NCBI RefSeq assembly: GCF_000499845.2
Contig: NC_023756.2
Location: 45,523,947 to 45,587,946 of the forward strand
Source: Phaseolus vulgaris
Lineage: Eukaryota; Streptophyta; Magnoliopsida; Fabales; Fabaceae
DNA: 64,000 nucleotides
Direction of reading: 5' to 3'
How positions within the stretch are numbered: the stretch's first letter is position 1; each line of letters starts with the position of its first letter. Below the pieces are notes generated by a model. It ran no database searches. It had not been told where the DNA came from and saw only the letters and a program-made list of their open reading frames with translations. Below are positions 42,750 to 52,139 of this stretch, one piece after another. The translations under genes were made by a program, and so were the position numbers.

Positions 42750-43116
42750 CACTACAAGAAAATCATGAAATAAAAACTAATTTTAGAGATAAAAAATAAT
42801 TAATTAATATAATAACTAAATTAGATACCATTTTAGAGACTAAAATTTTTGTTTATTTTTAAATTAGTTTTTATTATTGTTAAATGATTTCTACATTGGT
42901 ATCTGATTAACTAACAATTATTTAGATTTTAAATTTAGTAGCAAAAACCGTGGTCACTAATTAGATACCAATTTAAAAACCATTTAACAATAATATAAAC
43001 TAATTTAGAAATCAAAAAATTTTTAGTATCTAAAATGGTATCTAATTTAATCACTATAGCAATTAATTATTTTTTATCTCTAAAATTAGTTTCTATTTTA
43101 TGATTTCCCTGTAGTG
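42750..43116. mobile_element. Foldback CACTA-type MITE, 367 bp, ATG target duplication
   Basis: Left CACTACAAGAAAATCATGAA, right TTATGATTTCCCTGTAGTG, flanked by ATG on both sides (42747-42749 and 43117-43119). The best preserved terminus of this family in the window. The halves are inverted copies of each other. It lies about 1.8 kb downstream of the MIR156 hairpin in the direction of miRNA transcription. Confidence 0.9.
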
Positions 43117-44944
43117 ATGTAGGTAATGGAAAATATTAATTGACCTAGCACAATTAATTGGAATATGTTGTATGTTTTTTCTATTGACAAATAATTAAAT
43201 CAATTAAAAGAAATAAAAACTGTTCTTGCTATTCTTAATTATAAAAAATAGATAACTTATACTAGAAAAGAAACATTTACTCATTATAATGAATTTTCTA
43301 AAACAGGCCAAAAGAATTAAAAAAATACGAAAACATACTTGGTCAAAACAATCATAATGAAAGAGATAGTTATTTTGTAAAAAAAACACAAAATTTCTGC
43401 AACTACACTCCACAACCGAATATAAAATAATGATATATATAATTATAATCCCAAATGTTTATTTTTGATATTTTAATTAATAATTGCAATATTTTTTTTA
43501 TCAGCTAATAATTACAATATGTTTCACTTTACTAAAAGCTTGAACTCCAACAGAAACTTTAACGTTTTCACTAATTAGTTCATTAATCGAGTGCACTTGC
43601 CCTTATTAATTTATCTTACATGCAAAAACAATCTATATAGGAACTTTACCAATCTTGCACTATTTTTTTTTGGGGTGCATGAGAAGTAAGAAGAGAGAGA
43701 AAGAGAAAATAATAAGATAGAAAAACTGATAAATATGTGTAATGTAAAATAAAGACAGACAGAAAAAAAAAATGTGATGAAAGTACTATATAACAGTACT
43801 ATAAATCCATATATATATATAATTATTAGGAACAACTTGTTTTGTTTGTGAATAGTAAACACTGTTTATAACCAACGGTGTTTCTAATAATGAGTATATC
43901 ACATCAAATCGCCAATGAGAAGTTTGATCCCATTGTAAACCATACGTCCATTGACTGATACAGAGCCCACCTTAGCGAATCAGTGAACAATAAAATTGTG
44001 GGGTACTCACTTGGAAAATTCTGCAAAACCAAAAAAATATATGCCCTACAATATTTCATGGCCATTTTGGATCCGAACATTATAGTTGCTTTGTTTAACT
44101 AGCTTTCTTTGCTTCCATAGTCTTCCAATGCAGAAAAATTCCCATTTTCTCTTGGTCCTTCCACAAAGCAAGTGGTAGTAGTTACTCCTTCCTAGAGAAT
44201 CATCTTGTCACAGTGATTTTTTTCATGAAAGGAGAAAAAGTAAACCAGAATATATTACTTGGTTAACCTCTAATAAGTGTTTCCACCTCTAAAACAATGT
44301 TTAATGCTTTAGATAGGAAAACAATGCTATTTAACATAGAGAACTAGAGGAAAAGAATAAAAAAAAGAGACAAATATAAGTTATATGATCAAAAGAAATG
44401 AGTTATAAATGTTGATGAGGTGTTTGACATGTAGAAATGTTTATATTAATCATCACTCTTTTAGATATAGAGAAATCTATATCCAAACTTTGATTGGAGA
44501 CATTATGTTATGCTTGATTATGAATTCAAAAGAAGAGGTATTTGGAAAGGAATTACAGTACTTGCTCAAGCTAACTCTCCTTCTTCAGCTTGTCACTCTA
44601 ATAGCTTTTTCGTACCATCAACAGACAGATTTATGATCTCCAATAGCCAAAAGTGGTGCGTGTCTAGCTGTAAAATTAATGCAGAAGTACATGCCATTAA
44701 ATGGCTAACTATTTATCTAAAAAAACACTGATGGTTATGAATACTAGCTGAAATTTTGACATGTAATGAAGAACAAGGTTAATTAGCTCACAGTGAAAAA
44801 AAAAAGAGAAGTTTCCTGAACAACTTGTGTGTGTAAAACATTCATATGATCATCATCACATACAAATTATGATTTTAACTTTAGGATTACTATTGCTTAC
44901 ACAGTTTTAGTAATGGAAGAGTGGTGAGAAATGGAGGGTAGTGA
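43117..44944. other. A+T-rich spacer downstream of MIR156
   Basis: No gene called. Two overlapping open frames at 44409-44731 have unassigned products. The part next to the hairpin may belong to the primary miR156 transcript. Confidence 0.35.
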
Positions 44945-45053
44945 AGGTGGATGACAGAAGCCTAGAGAGCACAAAGGAGTGAGACACAATTGCTTTCCCG
45001 TTCCATATGTTTGTGCATATCATCATCTGTGCTCTCTATCTTCTGTCAACAAT
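44945..45053 (-). ncRNA. MIR156: MIR156/MIR157 precursor hairpin
   Basis: Read on the minus strand, 45049 to 45029 is TTGACAGAAGATAGAGAGCA plus C, identical to the miR157-type member of the miR156 family. The opposite arm, 44972 to 44950, reads GTGCTCTCTAGGCTTCTGTC plus ATC, the usual star sequence. The arms pair apart from a small bulge opposite GATA/GGC. The loop (GATGATGATATGCACAAACA and on) and the CACTCCTTTGTGCTCTC flank match the Arabidopsis MIR157 stem-loop layout as I recall it. The mature RNA guides cleavage of SPL (SBP-box) transcription-factor mRNAs and keeps the plant juvenile. The miRNA is on the 5' arm, as usual for this family. Transcription probably starts near 45247. Confidence 0.94.
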
Positions 45054-45275
45054 CCTCTTTCCCCAAACATCCCTTCCTCACAATCACACTGTTCATAAAA
45101 AGAAAAAGAAAATCACATAAAAAAGAATAGCTAGTGAATCAGTCATATATATATATATATAAATATGTATGTATAGAGAAGAAAGAGAGAGAGATGAGGG
45201 GAGATAGAAGAAGTAAAATATATAGAGTTGGGTTGGAACATGGGAGAGTTGAGCTTCTCACCAGCCAATAGCAGC

Positions 45276-45283
45276 TATTTATA
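45276..45283 (-). promoter_or_regulatory. TATA box of the MIR156 gene
   Basis: The minus strand has CCTATAAATAGC, a full-consensus plant TATA box, about 225 bp upstream of the hairpin. A CT-rich leader (CTTCTTCTATCTCCCCTCAT, then CTCTCTCTCTTTCTTCTC) follows at 45215-45175, typical of plant pri-miRNA 5' ends. A start about 30 bases below the TATA is inferred. Confidence 0.75.
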
Positions 45284-46109
45284 GGAAAAATGAAAAGGAG
45301 AAAGGTTTCAATTCACATGAGAGAGAATAGGTGAAAGAGGGCATCAAATATTCCACTAGCTAGTACCAATGACCCTTTTCCATGTACTCTCTAAAAAAAA
45401 GAAAAATCCTCAATAAAAGGACACCCTAGGTAACTTCCCAATCTATTCATTCACGTACTCACATGTAAAACCATGCATGAGAATTGGGTTGTGAAAGATT
45501 TTAATCTCTCCACCACACCCTTCTGGCTAATTCTTACATGGTTGTGGAATGGTTTTTGTGGCACAGCAATGGCGTGTTCAAAACATTTGTATACATATTG
45601 AGTGCAGTACTATGTGGTGTAGCACGGGTCCATTCTTCACTCCGTTTAGGACAGTTACTGATATGATATGCACCCATGTGCAATGAGATTTCTGTAAATC
45701 TTGTGAGATCATCATTATACACTTCCTAGTGCTACTATAACAGCAATCCAAATTCTATGCAGAGTTGTTGTGATTTCTGTGTATGTCCTTGACTTACTAT
45801 CAGTGGTCTGTGGGGCCCACATTCAAATAGCCTTCGTAGGGACCTTAGCAAGTGAAACTGTCTAGTGGTTCAGAAAATTGTTCAATAGATAAGTTCATGC
45901 ACAATGTTTTATTCACACCTAAATGCTAATCTATTTAGAGAGAGAGATTATAAATATATAGGAGATATATGTAACGATAAGAAAAAAGAAGCTCTAGGTT
46001 TTTTCCCCATCTCAACTTAAGGTTTGGTTATGGATTGTTTCAAAGATACTATCAGTGAATTTTTCGTTCTCTTACTGGTGTCTAGAACCCTTAGTATGTA
46101 TGTATTTGA
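45284..46109. other. MIR156 upstream region
   Basis: Expected to hold MIR156 promoter elements. GAGAGAATAGGTGAAAGAGG near the TATA and scattered GA-rich stretches are present, but no individual factor site can be assigned with confidence. No coding frame is supported. Confidence 0.4.
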
Positions 46110-46279
46110 TTTAATGTTCTTTCTTTTGTTGGTAGTGTAGAGGAAGGCAGTAGGAGATTCTTTATGATTTAAATGTGTAGGTGGAAAGGTACTTTTGTTC
46201 ATTCTTACTCTGTATGAGGGTTGGACCACCCCTTAAGTGGGCTGATTTAATTTAGTTGTTTCTTGCTGATAAAAAAAAA
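46110..46279 (+). mobile_element. Truncated LINE 3' end
   Basis: Ends with TGAGGGTTGGACCACCCCTT, AAGTGGGCTGATTTAATTTA and TTTCTTGCTGATAAAAAAAA, the full LINE tail signature. The left limit is uncertain. It directly precedes a LINE reverse-transcriptase fragment on the same strand. Confidence 0.7.
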
Positions 46280-46289
46280 TGTGAGATTT

Positions 46290-46935
46290 CCTTTATTATA
46301 TGATGTGCAGATTGGAGCTCCACTGTAAGTGGATCATATGGGTTAAAGGGTGTCTGGAGTCGACAACGATTTCTGTTTTGGTAAATGGAAGCCCCATGAA
46401 GAAATTCAAACCATCAAGAGGACTGAGGCAGGGAGATCCCTTAGCCCCATTCCTTTTCCTCATAGTAACAGACAACCAAGGTGAACTTACTCAAAGGGGT
46501 GAAGGTAGGGAGAAACGAGGTTGATACTTGTGTGTTACAATTTGCGGATGATACCCTTTTTCTATGCAAAGATTCTTACCACAATGTGCTCACAATCAAA
46601 GCAATTCTTAGGTGTTAGGAGATTGCTTTTGGGATGAAAATCAACTTCCATAAATGTAAGCTGACTGGTTTAAATGTTGATAGAACGTCCCTTGAGTGCT
46701 ATGTAAAGTCCTTGCATTGCTTCGTGATGAGGGTACCTTTCAAATAACTGGGGGTAGAAGTAGGGGGTAATCTAAGAAAGAAGCAGTTTTGGGAGCATGT
46801 CCTTAACAAGTTAAGCAATAAGCTCTGTGCATGGAAAGAGAGGTTCTTGTCGTTTGCAGGAAGAATATGTCTTATAAAGTCGGTTCTAACAACCATTCCA
46901 CTTTTCTACTTGTCTCTCTTTAAAGCCCCAGCCTA
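46290..46935 (+). pseudogene. L1-type LINE reverse transcriptase fragment
   Basis: Frames on the plus strand give SISVLVNGSP-like VLVNGSPMKKFKPSRGLRQ, then GDPLAPFLFLIV, a gap, then CVLQFADDTLFLCKDSYHNV (the FADD catalytic motif at about 46540), LTIKAILRC, LGVEVGGNLRKKQFWEHVLN and GRICLIKSVLTTIPLFYLSL, ending FKAPA. This order is the palm and C-terminal part of plant L1 reverse transcriptase. Internal stops and frameshifts (e.g. after IAFGMK and after CVMRVPFK) show it is dead. The 3' end stops abruptly at a hAT fragment. Confidence 0.9.
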
Positions 46936-47611
46936 GGTTTATAATAAGTGGTCTTCTTTGAGGATCACTTCATCCATCACTAACAATTGTTACACCTTTC
47001 TGATTCCATGAGTTTCATATAGGTTGCAAAAGATTTCCTACATGACTTCTTTCCTTTGAAAGTAAAGGACCTCTCAGTTTATTATATGTTGGTGGTACAT
47101 ATTCACTAAGATTATAAGTATTGGCTGCATAAAAAAATGCACTTCTATAATAAGGACTTCTTGCTAAATGAAACGGTAGTCTTGAAAAATAAAACATTCT
47201 CGCAATTTCACAATCAAGAGTTTCTCTCATTTGAATATTGAAAGTAGCTTGTAAAGAACCTTAGAATTTTGGGTTAACATCACTCCTAGTCTGATTTCCT
47301 TCATCAGATACAGGTGGTAGAGGGACCTTTTTTTTGTTTCAAACCCTCTATTTTCAATTTTGCTTCATTGTCTAATTTTTAAACTCAACAAGTTTTGACG
47401 CAGTCACATACGGACAACTTCTAACTCCTGCTCCCGTAAGTTTTAACAAATGAGCTCTTACTCAAGTGTAAGATCCATTGACTGAAAAATTACACCGACT
47501 ACATTGGATCATATTATTTCCACCACCAGTTGTTTTGCTTAGCTTTGAAACATATCTCCATAAAGGTTTTGTTTTATCTTCTTGTTTGATAGCTTGATTA
47601 GGTATATTCAT
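46925..47611 (-). pseudogene. hAT transposase pseudogene (BED zinc finger + DUF659)
   Basis: The minus strand opens with ATG at 47611 and reads KTKPLWRYVSKLSKTTGGGN, then CSRCNFSVNGSYT, a stop, VRAHLLKLTGAGVRSC: a BED zinc finger with paired Cys and the His. After further stops it resumes with EIARMFYFSRLPFHLARSPY, AANTYNLSEYVPPTYNKLRG and KGVTIVSDG, a stop where Trp is expected, then SDPQRRPLI. The last is the DUF659 segment of plant hAT proteins. The C-terminal dimerisation domain is absent because the copy ends against the LINE fragment. Terminal inverted repeats were not found. Confidence 0.85.
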
Positions 47612-47799
47612 CTTAATTTCCTAACAAAAATAAATTAAATATAACAAATTTACTTAAAAATAAAAATAAAATAAATTCATCTAATAGATATAATTTATGA
47701 ATAAAAAAAACATGTAGCAAATTCAAAATTAATTGTAGTATAATATATTAGATTTTTTTAAAATAAGCATTCTAACCGGGTTAAATAATTTTATGTCAA

Positions 47800-47915
47800 G
47801 TACCCCCAAGTCATAGAACTAGAACCCATGCCACTGTTAATATTGCAAGAAAACTGCAACAACCAGCTTTCAGTGACCAAGGAGGCATTAACCACTAGAC
47901 CAGACAAGTTCTTTA
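47800..47915 (-). mobile_element. tRNA-derived SINE-like unit
   Basis: The minus strand reads TGGTCTAGTGGTTAATGCCT (like a pol III box A) and, about 60 bases on, GGGTTCTAGTTCTA (box B-like). No cloverleaf can be drawn, so this is not a working tRNA gene. It is homologous to the plus-strand unit at 48188-48260. Confidence 0.55.
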
Positions 47916-47924
47916 CTCGTATTA

Positions 47925-48187
47925 TCATTTTTATTATACTTATTATATTAATATAATTTATTTTATTATTATTATATTCATATGTATAAATTATATTCAT
48001 ATTATTAATATTTATTAATATTATATTTATATTATTAATATTTATTAATATTTATTAATATTATTAATATTATTACTAATATTAATAATAATAATAATAT
48101 TATTATTATTATAATTAATATTATTAATATTATATTCATATTATTAATATTAATATTGTTAATATTGTTAATATTATTAATATTAAA
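47925..48187. repeat. TTATTAATA-type A+T simple repeat
   Basis: Almost only A and T, in irregular copies of TATTATTAATATT, with many internal dyads. It lies between the two opposed SINE-like units, giving the whole 47.8-48.26 kb segment a foldback form. Confidence 0.85.
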
Positions 48188-48260
48188 GAATTTGCTTGGT
48201 GTAGTGGTTAAATTTTCTTTGGTTACTAAAGGAACCTGGCTTTGAATCCCATTCATTGCA
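48188..48260 (+). mobile_element. tRNA-derived SINE-like unit
   Basis: TTGGTGTAGTGGTTAA (box A-like), then TTGGTTACTAAAGGAACC and CTGGCTTTGAATCCC (box B-like). Shares the box A and the TTGGT.ACT.AA stretch with the inverted unit at 47800-47915. Confidence 0.55.
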
Positions 48261-48295
48261 AATTTATTTTATGGTATCAAAATTTACATACGGAT

Positions 48296-49005
48296 ATAAT
48301 TTTCCGTGTTTACATACCAATCTATGTAGTTTTTGCAGGATGGCTGTGGAGTCGACAAAACACATGTTGTTTTTGCAGGATGGCTGTGGAGTCGACAAAA
48401 CACATGTTTTTTTATTGCAGGATTGCTTGGTTAGTCTGGAATCAGTGCTATACATGGTTAGGGATTGTGTCGGTTGACCATGTTGTCCCAACAGTTCACT
48501 TCTTGCATTTTATTTTGCTAAATGCTCCGGTGATCGATCCTTCGGAAGTGTTCACTTTGGCACAATTAAAGGTTTGGTCTTAGGTAATTTCTAAAACTGT
48601 TTCTGCTAGTTTTACTTACTCTGAGTGGTGCATTGATCCTAAGGCTTGTATGTTTTCAATAAAGTGAGCTTTTATAAGAATTACTCCTTCGGTTGGGTTG
48701 TTTGTTGTTCTAAGCTTCTGTTGTTCTTTTTGCCCCTTGTTGTGGTTGCAAAAAGATTGTATTGGGTTTGGTTTTGAGTTTGTACGGGTTAGATTTGAAT
48801 TTGTACGGGTTAGTTTTGAATTGGTACGGGTTAGTCTTGAAAGTGAACGGGCTGTACGGGTTTTTAGTGGTAGATTTGTTTGTCTCTCTCTATTTGTTGG
48901 TTTGGGAGACCAGAGAAATTGTCTCATATTTTTTAGGTATGTATAAGGGTTGAACCACTCCTTAAGTGGTTCCTGTTATTCAATCATTTTTGCTGATAAA
49001 AAAAA
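48296..49005 (+). mobile_element. 5'-truncated LINE with 10-bp target duplication
   Basis: ACATACGGAT flanks both sides (48286-48295 and 49006-49015). Inside, frames give zf-RVT-like RMAVESTKHMFFYCRIAWLV, then WNQCYTWLGIVSVDHVVPT and LAQLKVWS, a stop, and SEWCIDPKACMFSIK, the C-terminal end of plant LINE ORF2. The 3' UTR ends in GGGTTGAACCACTCCTTAAG, TGCTGAT and poly-A. A 40-bp segment with GGATGGCTGTGGAGTCGAC is tandemly duplicated at 48329-48408. ACGGGTTAG... is repeated four times at 48785-48865. Confidence 0.85.
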
Positions 49006-49015
49006 ACATACGGAT

Positions 49016-49260
49016 TTTAATTCTCGCTCGATGGCGTCAAAAGTTATCTTTCCTACTAGTTTGGACTTCCTATATGGTCTCGTTAGCTACCAACACACTA
49101 CCAAGCAATCTTCTCCCTCCAATTTATTTATTTTTTTGTCTATAACCTAGTACAAAATCCTATTTAACCTAATAAACAAGATTTTTGCCACAATTTTATA
49201 CATACATCTGATGGAAATCGTCCAGTCACAACATCCATAAAACAAGGAGAATAAATATCT
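49016..49260 (-). pseudogene. Older LINE reverse transcriptase fragment
   Basis: The minus strand reads RCMYKIVAKILFIRLNRIL (the SLxGCxYKIxAKxLAxRL motif), then in shifted frames EGRRLLGSVLVANET and EVQTSRKDNF, matching the consecutive motifs in LINE RT between the fingers and the YDSV region. It contains stops and frameshifts. The younger LINE at 48296-49005 inserted at its left side. Confidence 0.7.
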
Positions 49261-49758
49261 AGAGTTTTGTTTAGAGACTTATTAGCATAAATGGGCCTAA
49301 TTAGACTTTTGTCTATCTTTTGTAAACCTAATAAAGAGGACAACTATAGGAGGAATGAATGTACATAACATATCAAAGAAGGCCTCCACACCATGAAAGA
49401 ATACTAGAGCCTTTGTCAGAGGACTACAAGAAGACTGAAACTCATTTGTACAAAACATCTATCAAGTTTATATTTGTTTGAAAAAAGAAATTCTAAATAA
49501 TAAAGCATTAGTGACCGATTTAGTGACGGAATCAAGATTTTAAAATGGGTCACTATTTAGGTTATACATTTCAATCATATAGTCGATCAGAGATTTAGTC
49601 AGAGATTCAATCACAGATTTCATTCAAGACCAATTCAATATCTTTTAGGGTCAGCCTTTAGTTAAACTAATTTTATAAATTAGTTTAGGATTTTATTTGG
49701 ACCATGTATTGGACCTTAGTTTAATTTGGGCTTTGTATTTGGACTAAAAGAAGAATGA
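49261..49758. other. Unassigned spacer left of the CACTA element
   Basis: Contains tandem-like GATTTAGTGACGGAATCAAG and AGAGATTTAGTCAGAGATTCAATCACAG phrases (49512-49625), perhaps a relic of another DNA transposon. No gene seen. Confidence 0.35.
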
Positions 49759-52066
49759 CACTAGCGCAGAAATGCTAATCAAATACGGCTATTTTACATT
49801 TACAAATGTGGCTAATCAGCACACATTTGTAAATCAGACAGATACAAATGCAGCTATAGAGCTGCATTTGCAAATGCTATTTACGAATGCGGTTATTTCA
49901 AATAGCCGCATTTGTATATTCTTCTGAATGAGCTGAGGGTTTTAGGGGTTTAAGATTTACAAATGCGGCTCTAGTAATAGCCGCATTCGTAAATCACATT
50001 TACAAATGCGGCTTTGGTAATAACCGCATTCATAAATCACATTTACAAATGCGACTTTTACCAAAGCCGCATTTGTAAATCTTGTTTTTTGATTTACAAA
50101 TGCGGCTTTGGTAAATAACCTCATTTGTAAATAGTGCTTTTTTTTTAAGTGCAATTTGTATTGTCCCTAAACCATATAAATTAACCTACATAATGATCAA
50201 ACCCAGCCAGACAAATACAGAAATATAGGGATAAATTGAGAGAATCAAAATGTACATTTACAAGTAATCAGATTACATAATAAAACGTACATTATTGATT
50301 AACTATGCTAGAGTTATAAAAATTTATGAAATATGTGGACCAAGAATCTCTGACATATGAAATGCCTTCCGAATTCATTCATTGGTGTTTCTTCCGTGAA
50401 TAACTGCATTGCAAAATATAGTTGACATAAATTAGTTTTTATATATATATATATATATGTTCAAGAATTATAAAAATGATTTAACATATCATGTTATTAC
50501 CTCTTTCCAACCAGTTTTAACACCTAGTCTTATAATGGTAATCATCCATTGCATAATGTAATAGTCACACTCATAGCTTCCTGGTTGTTTATTACACTAT
50601 AATTCAATAAAAAATAATATGTTAGTATATTGATAAACAATGATAATAGAGAAAGAAAAAAATTACAAACCTTTATTCTTATGTAGTTCAAATTATTTGA
50701 ACTGGATCGACCTTTTAGGATGTTATATCCACGCCATGAACTGGTTAATACAAAAAACCTTGTTAGTAGATGGTTAATTAGTAACATACAAAGTTAAGTT
50801 TATATTGTACTTACATATCAATGATATCCTTAAATTTTGTGAGAATATTCTTGTGTAGGGAACAAAACCACACAACAGTCTTATCAACCATTGATATGAC
50901 AAGTAACTGCCAATGATGCCTATATCATCCATGAAAAGAGTTAGTAAATATTTAAAACATGAAATAGTAATAATTGATTACATATAATTAAACATACTCA
51001 TTAATATAAGGGCATAAATAAATTTGTTTTCCCTCTTTTTCCACGGTGTTAGTGATGTATGCTTGAGTCTCAAATGACCTTGGTCCAACGGGATTAGTAT
51101 ATGCAGGATCTAAGAATCCATACACATTTTCCTTCCCCTCAGTGATACAAAATCTATGCAAAAACCTACAAGGTTTTAGTTAAAGCATAATCAATAATAA
51201 TTTAACATAAAGTAAATTGAATAATAGGTAAAAATACTTACATCATAAAAAATTGAATTATACTTATATTGAGCTCCTGATTCCCAGATATAAATTCTAA
51301 TAAATATGTGTTGTACATCATCAGTGGCAGTTCAATGTTTATTTTAAAAAATGTATCATCCCACGGAACTGGAAAAGGTTCATTACCAATCTGACTAGCA
51401 ATGAGACCTAAAAAACATACAAATTCAAAATATAACAAATACTAAATAATATAAAATTTAAAATACACAATAAATTATAATACATAAAACAAAATCAAAA
51501 AAATGCAAAAAAAAATTTAAAAATTTAAAAATCAACCTTGTGCGTGAACCAAGTTGGTGGTGAAGAGTGGTAGGGGAGCAAGAGGAACAACGGCGGCATC
51601 GGCAGCGGAAGCAGTGGTGGAACAGCAACGGAGAGCCAATGGAATAGTGCCTTCGACCAACAATGGAAGGAAACGAAAGACATTAAAAAAACGAAAGTCA
51701 ATGTGAAGATTGAAAGGAAGAAAGCGAACCTCTGGAATCAATATATGTACATTCGACCAACAATGCAATGAAGTGTGCAAACGAGAGGCAAACGAAAAGG
51801 ATGAACAACGCAAACGATAGAACTGAAAGAAACTACGAAACTGTTGAGGCGCGTAAAAATATTTAGGGTAAAAAGCATTTACAAATGCGGCTAAACGTAA
51901 AAACCGCATTTGTAAATCAAGCTTTTTGATTTACAAATGCGATTATACAAACAACCGCATTTGTAAATCAAATTAATTTCAAAAATGTCACCGCGTTGTT
52001 TACGAATGCGTTTAAGCGCAGAGCCGCACTAAATAAAGAGCGCTCTTTTCTTCTTTTTCACTAGTG
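49759..52066. mobile_element. Complete CACTA element carrying a Ulp1-like gene
   Basis: Starts CACTAGCGCAGAAATGC and ends CTTCTTTTTCACTAGTG, with identical 3-bp target duplications TGA at 49756-49758 and 52067-52069. Both subterminal regions (49795-50140 and 51870-52030) are packed with direct and inverted copies of ATTTACAAATGCGGCT, often as facing pairs that can form hairpins. This is the typical CACTA plan: CACTA ends, 3-bp duplication, clustered subterminal motifs for the transposase. No transposase (TNP2/TNPD) gene is present, so the 2.3-kb element is non-autonomous. Its only gene is the minus-strand Ulp1-like one. Confidence 0.9.
50314..51909 (-). CDS. Ulp1/C48 peptidase-like protein of the CACTA element (355 aa, 7 exons)
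   Basis: Minus-strand exons: 51909-51537, 51407-51242, 51165-50998, 50919-50815, 50740-50671, 50596-50501, 50403-50314. Each has GT-AG borders, phases match at all six junctions, and no stop occurs in 355 codons. Residues 1-125 resemble nothing I know. From about 130 the sequence follows the Ulp1-like proteins of plant transposons: IASQIGNEPFPVPWDD, CITEGKENVYGFLDPAY, then HHWQLLVISMVDKTVVWFCS and CNKQPGSYECDYYIMQWM. His238 and Cys304 fit the catalytic His and Cys of C48 cysteine proteases (SUMO-protease fold). The usual Asp (FDSL) is WFCSL here, and the Gly after Cys is Asp, so activity is doubtful. The ATG lies inside a subterminal ATTTACAAATGCGG repeat. Expression is unknown. Confidence 0.72.
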
Positions 52067-52139
52067 TGAGTACATGTAGTAATAAAGTGAGTACATATTG
52101 TAAAGTGAATCACCACTTACATGGCATGGCAAGTATTGA

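Noticed and set aside
44950..45050. miR156 precursor on the plus strand
   Set aside because: The plus strand carries the complement of the mature sequence; only the minus strand reads TTGACAGAAG... on the 5' arm.
47800..48260. tRNA genes
   Set aside because: Box A/B-like words are present but no cloverleaf, anticodon arm or acceptor stem can be drawn; treated as SINE-like.
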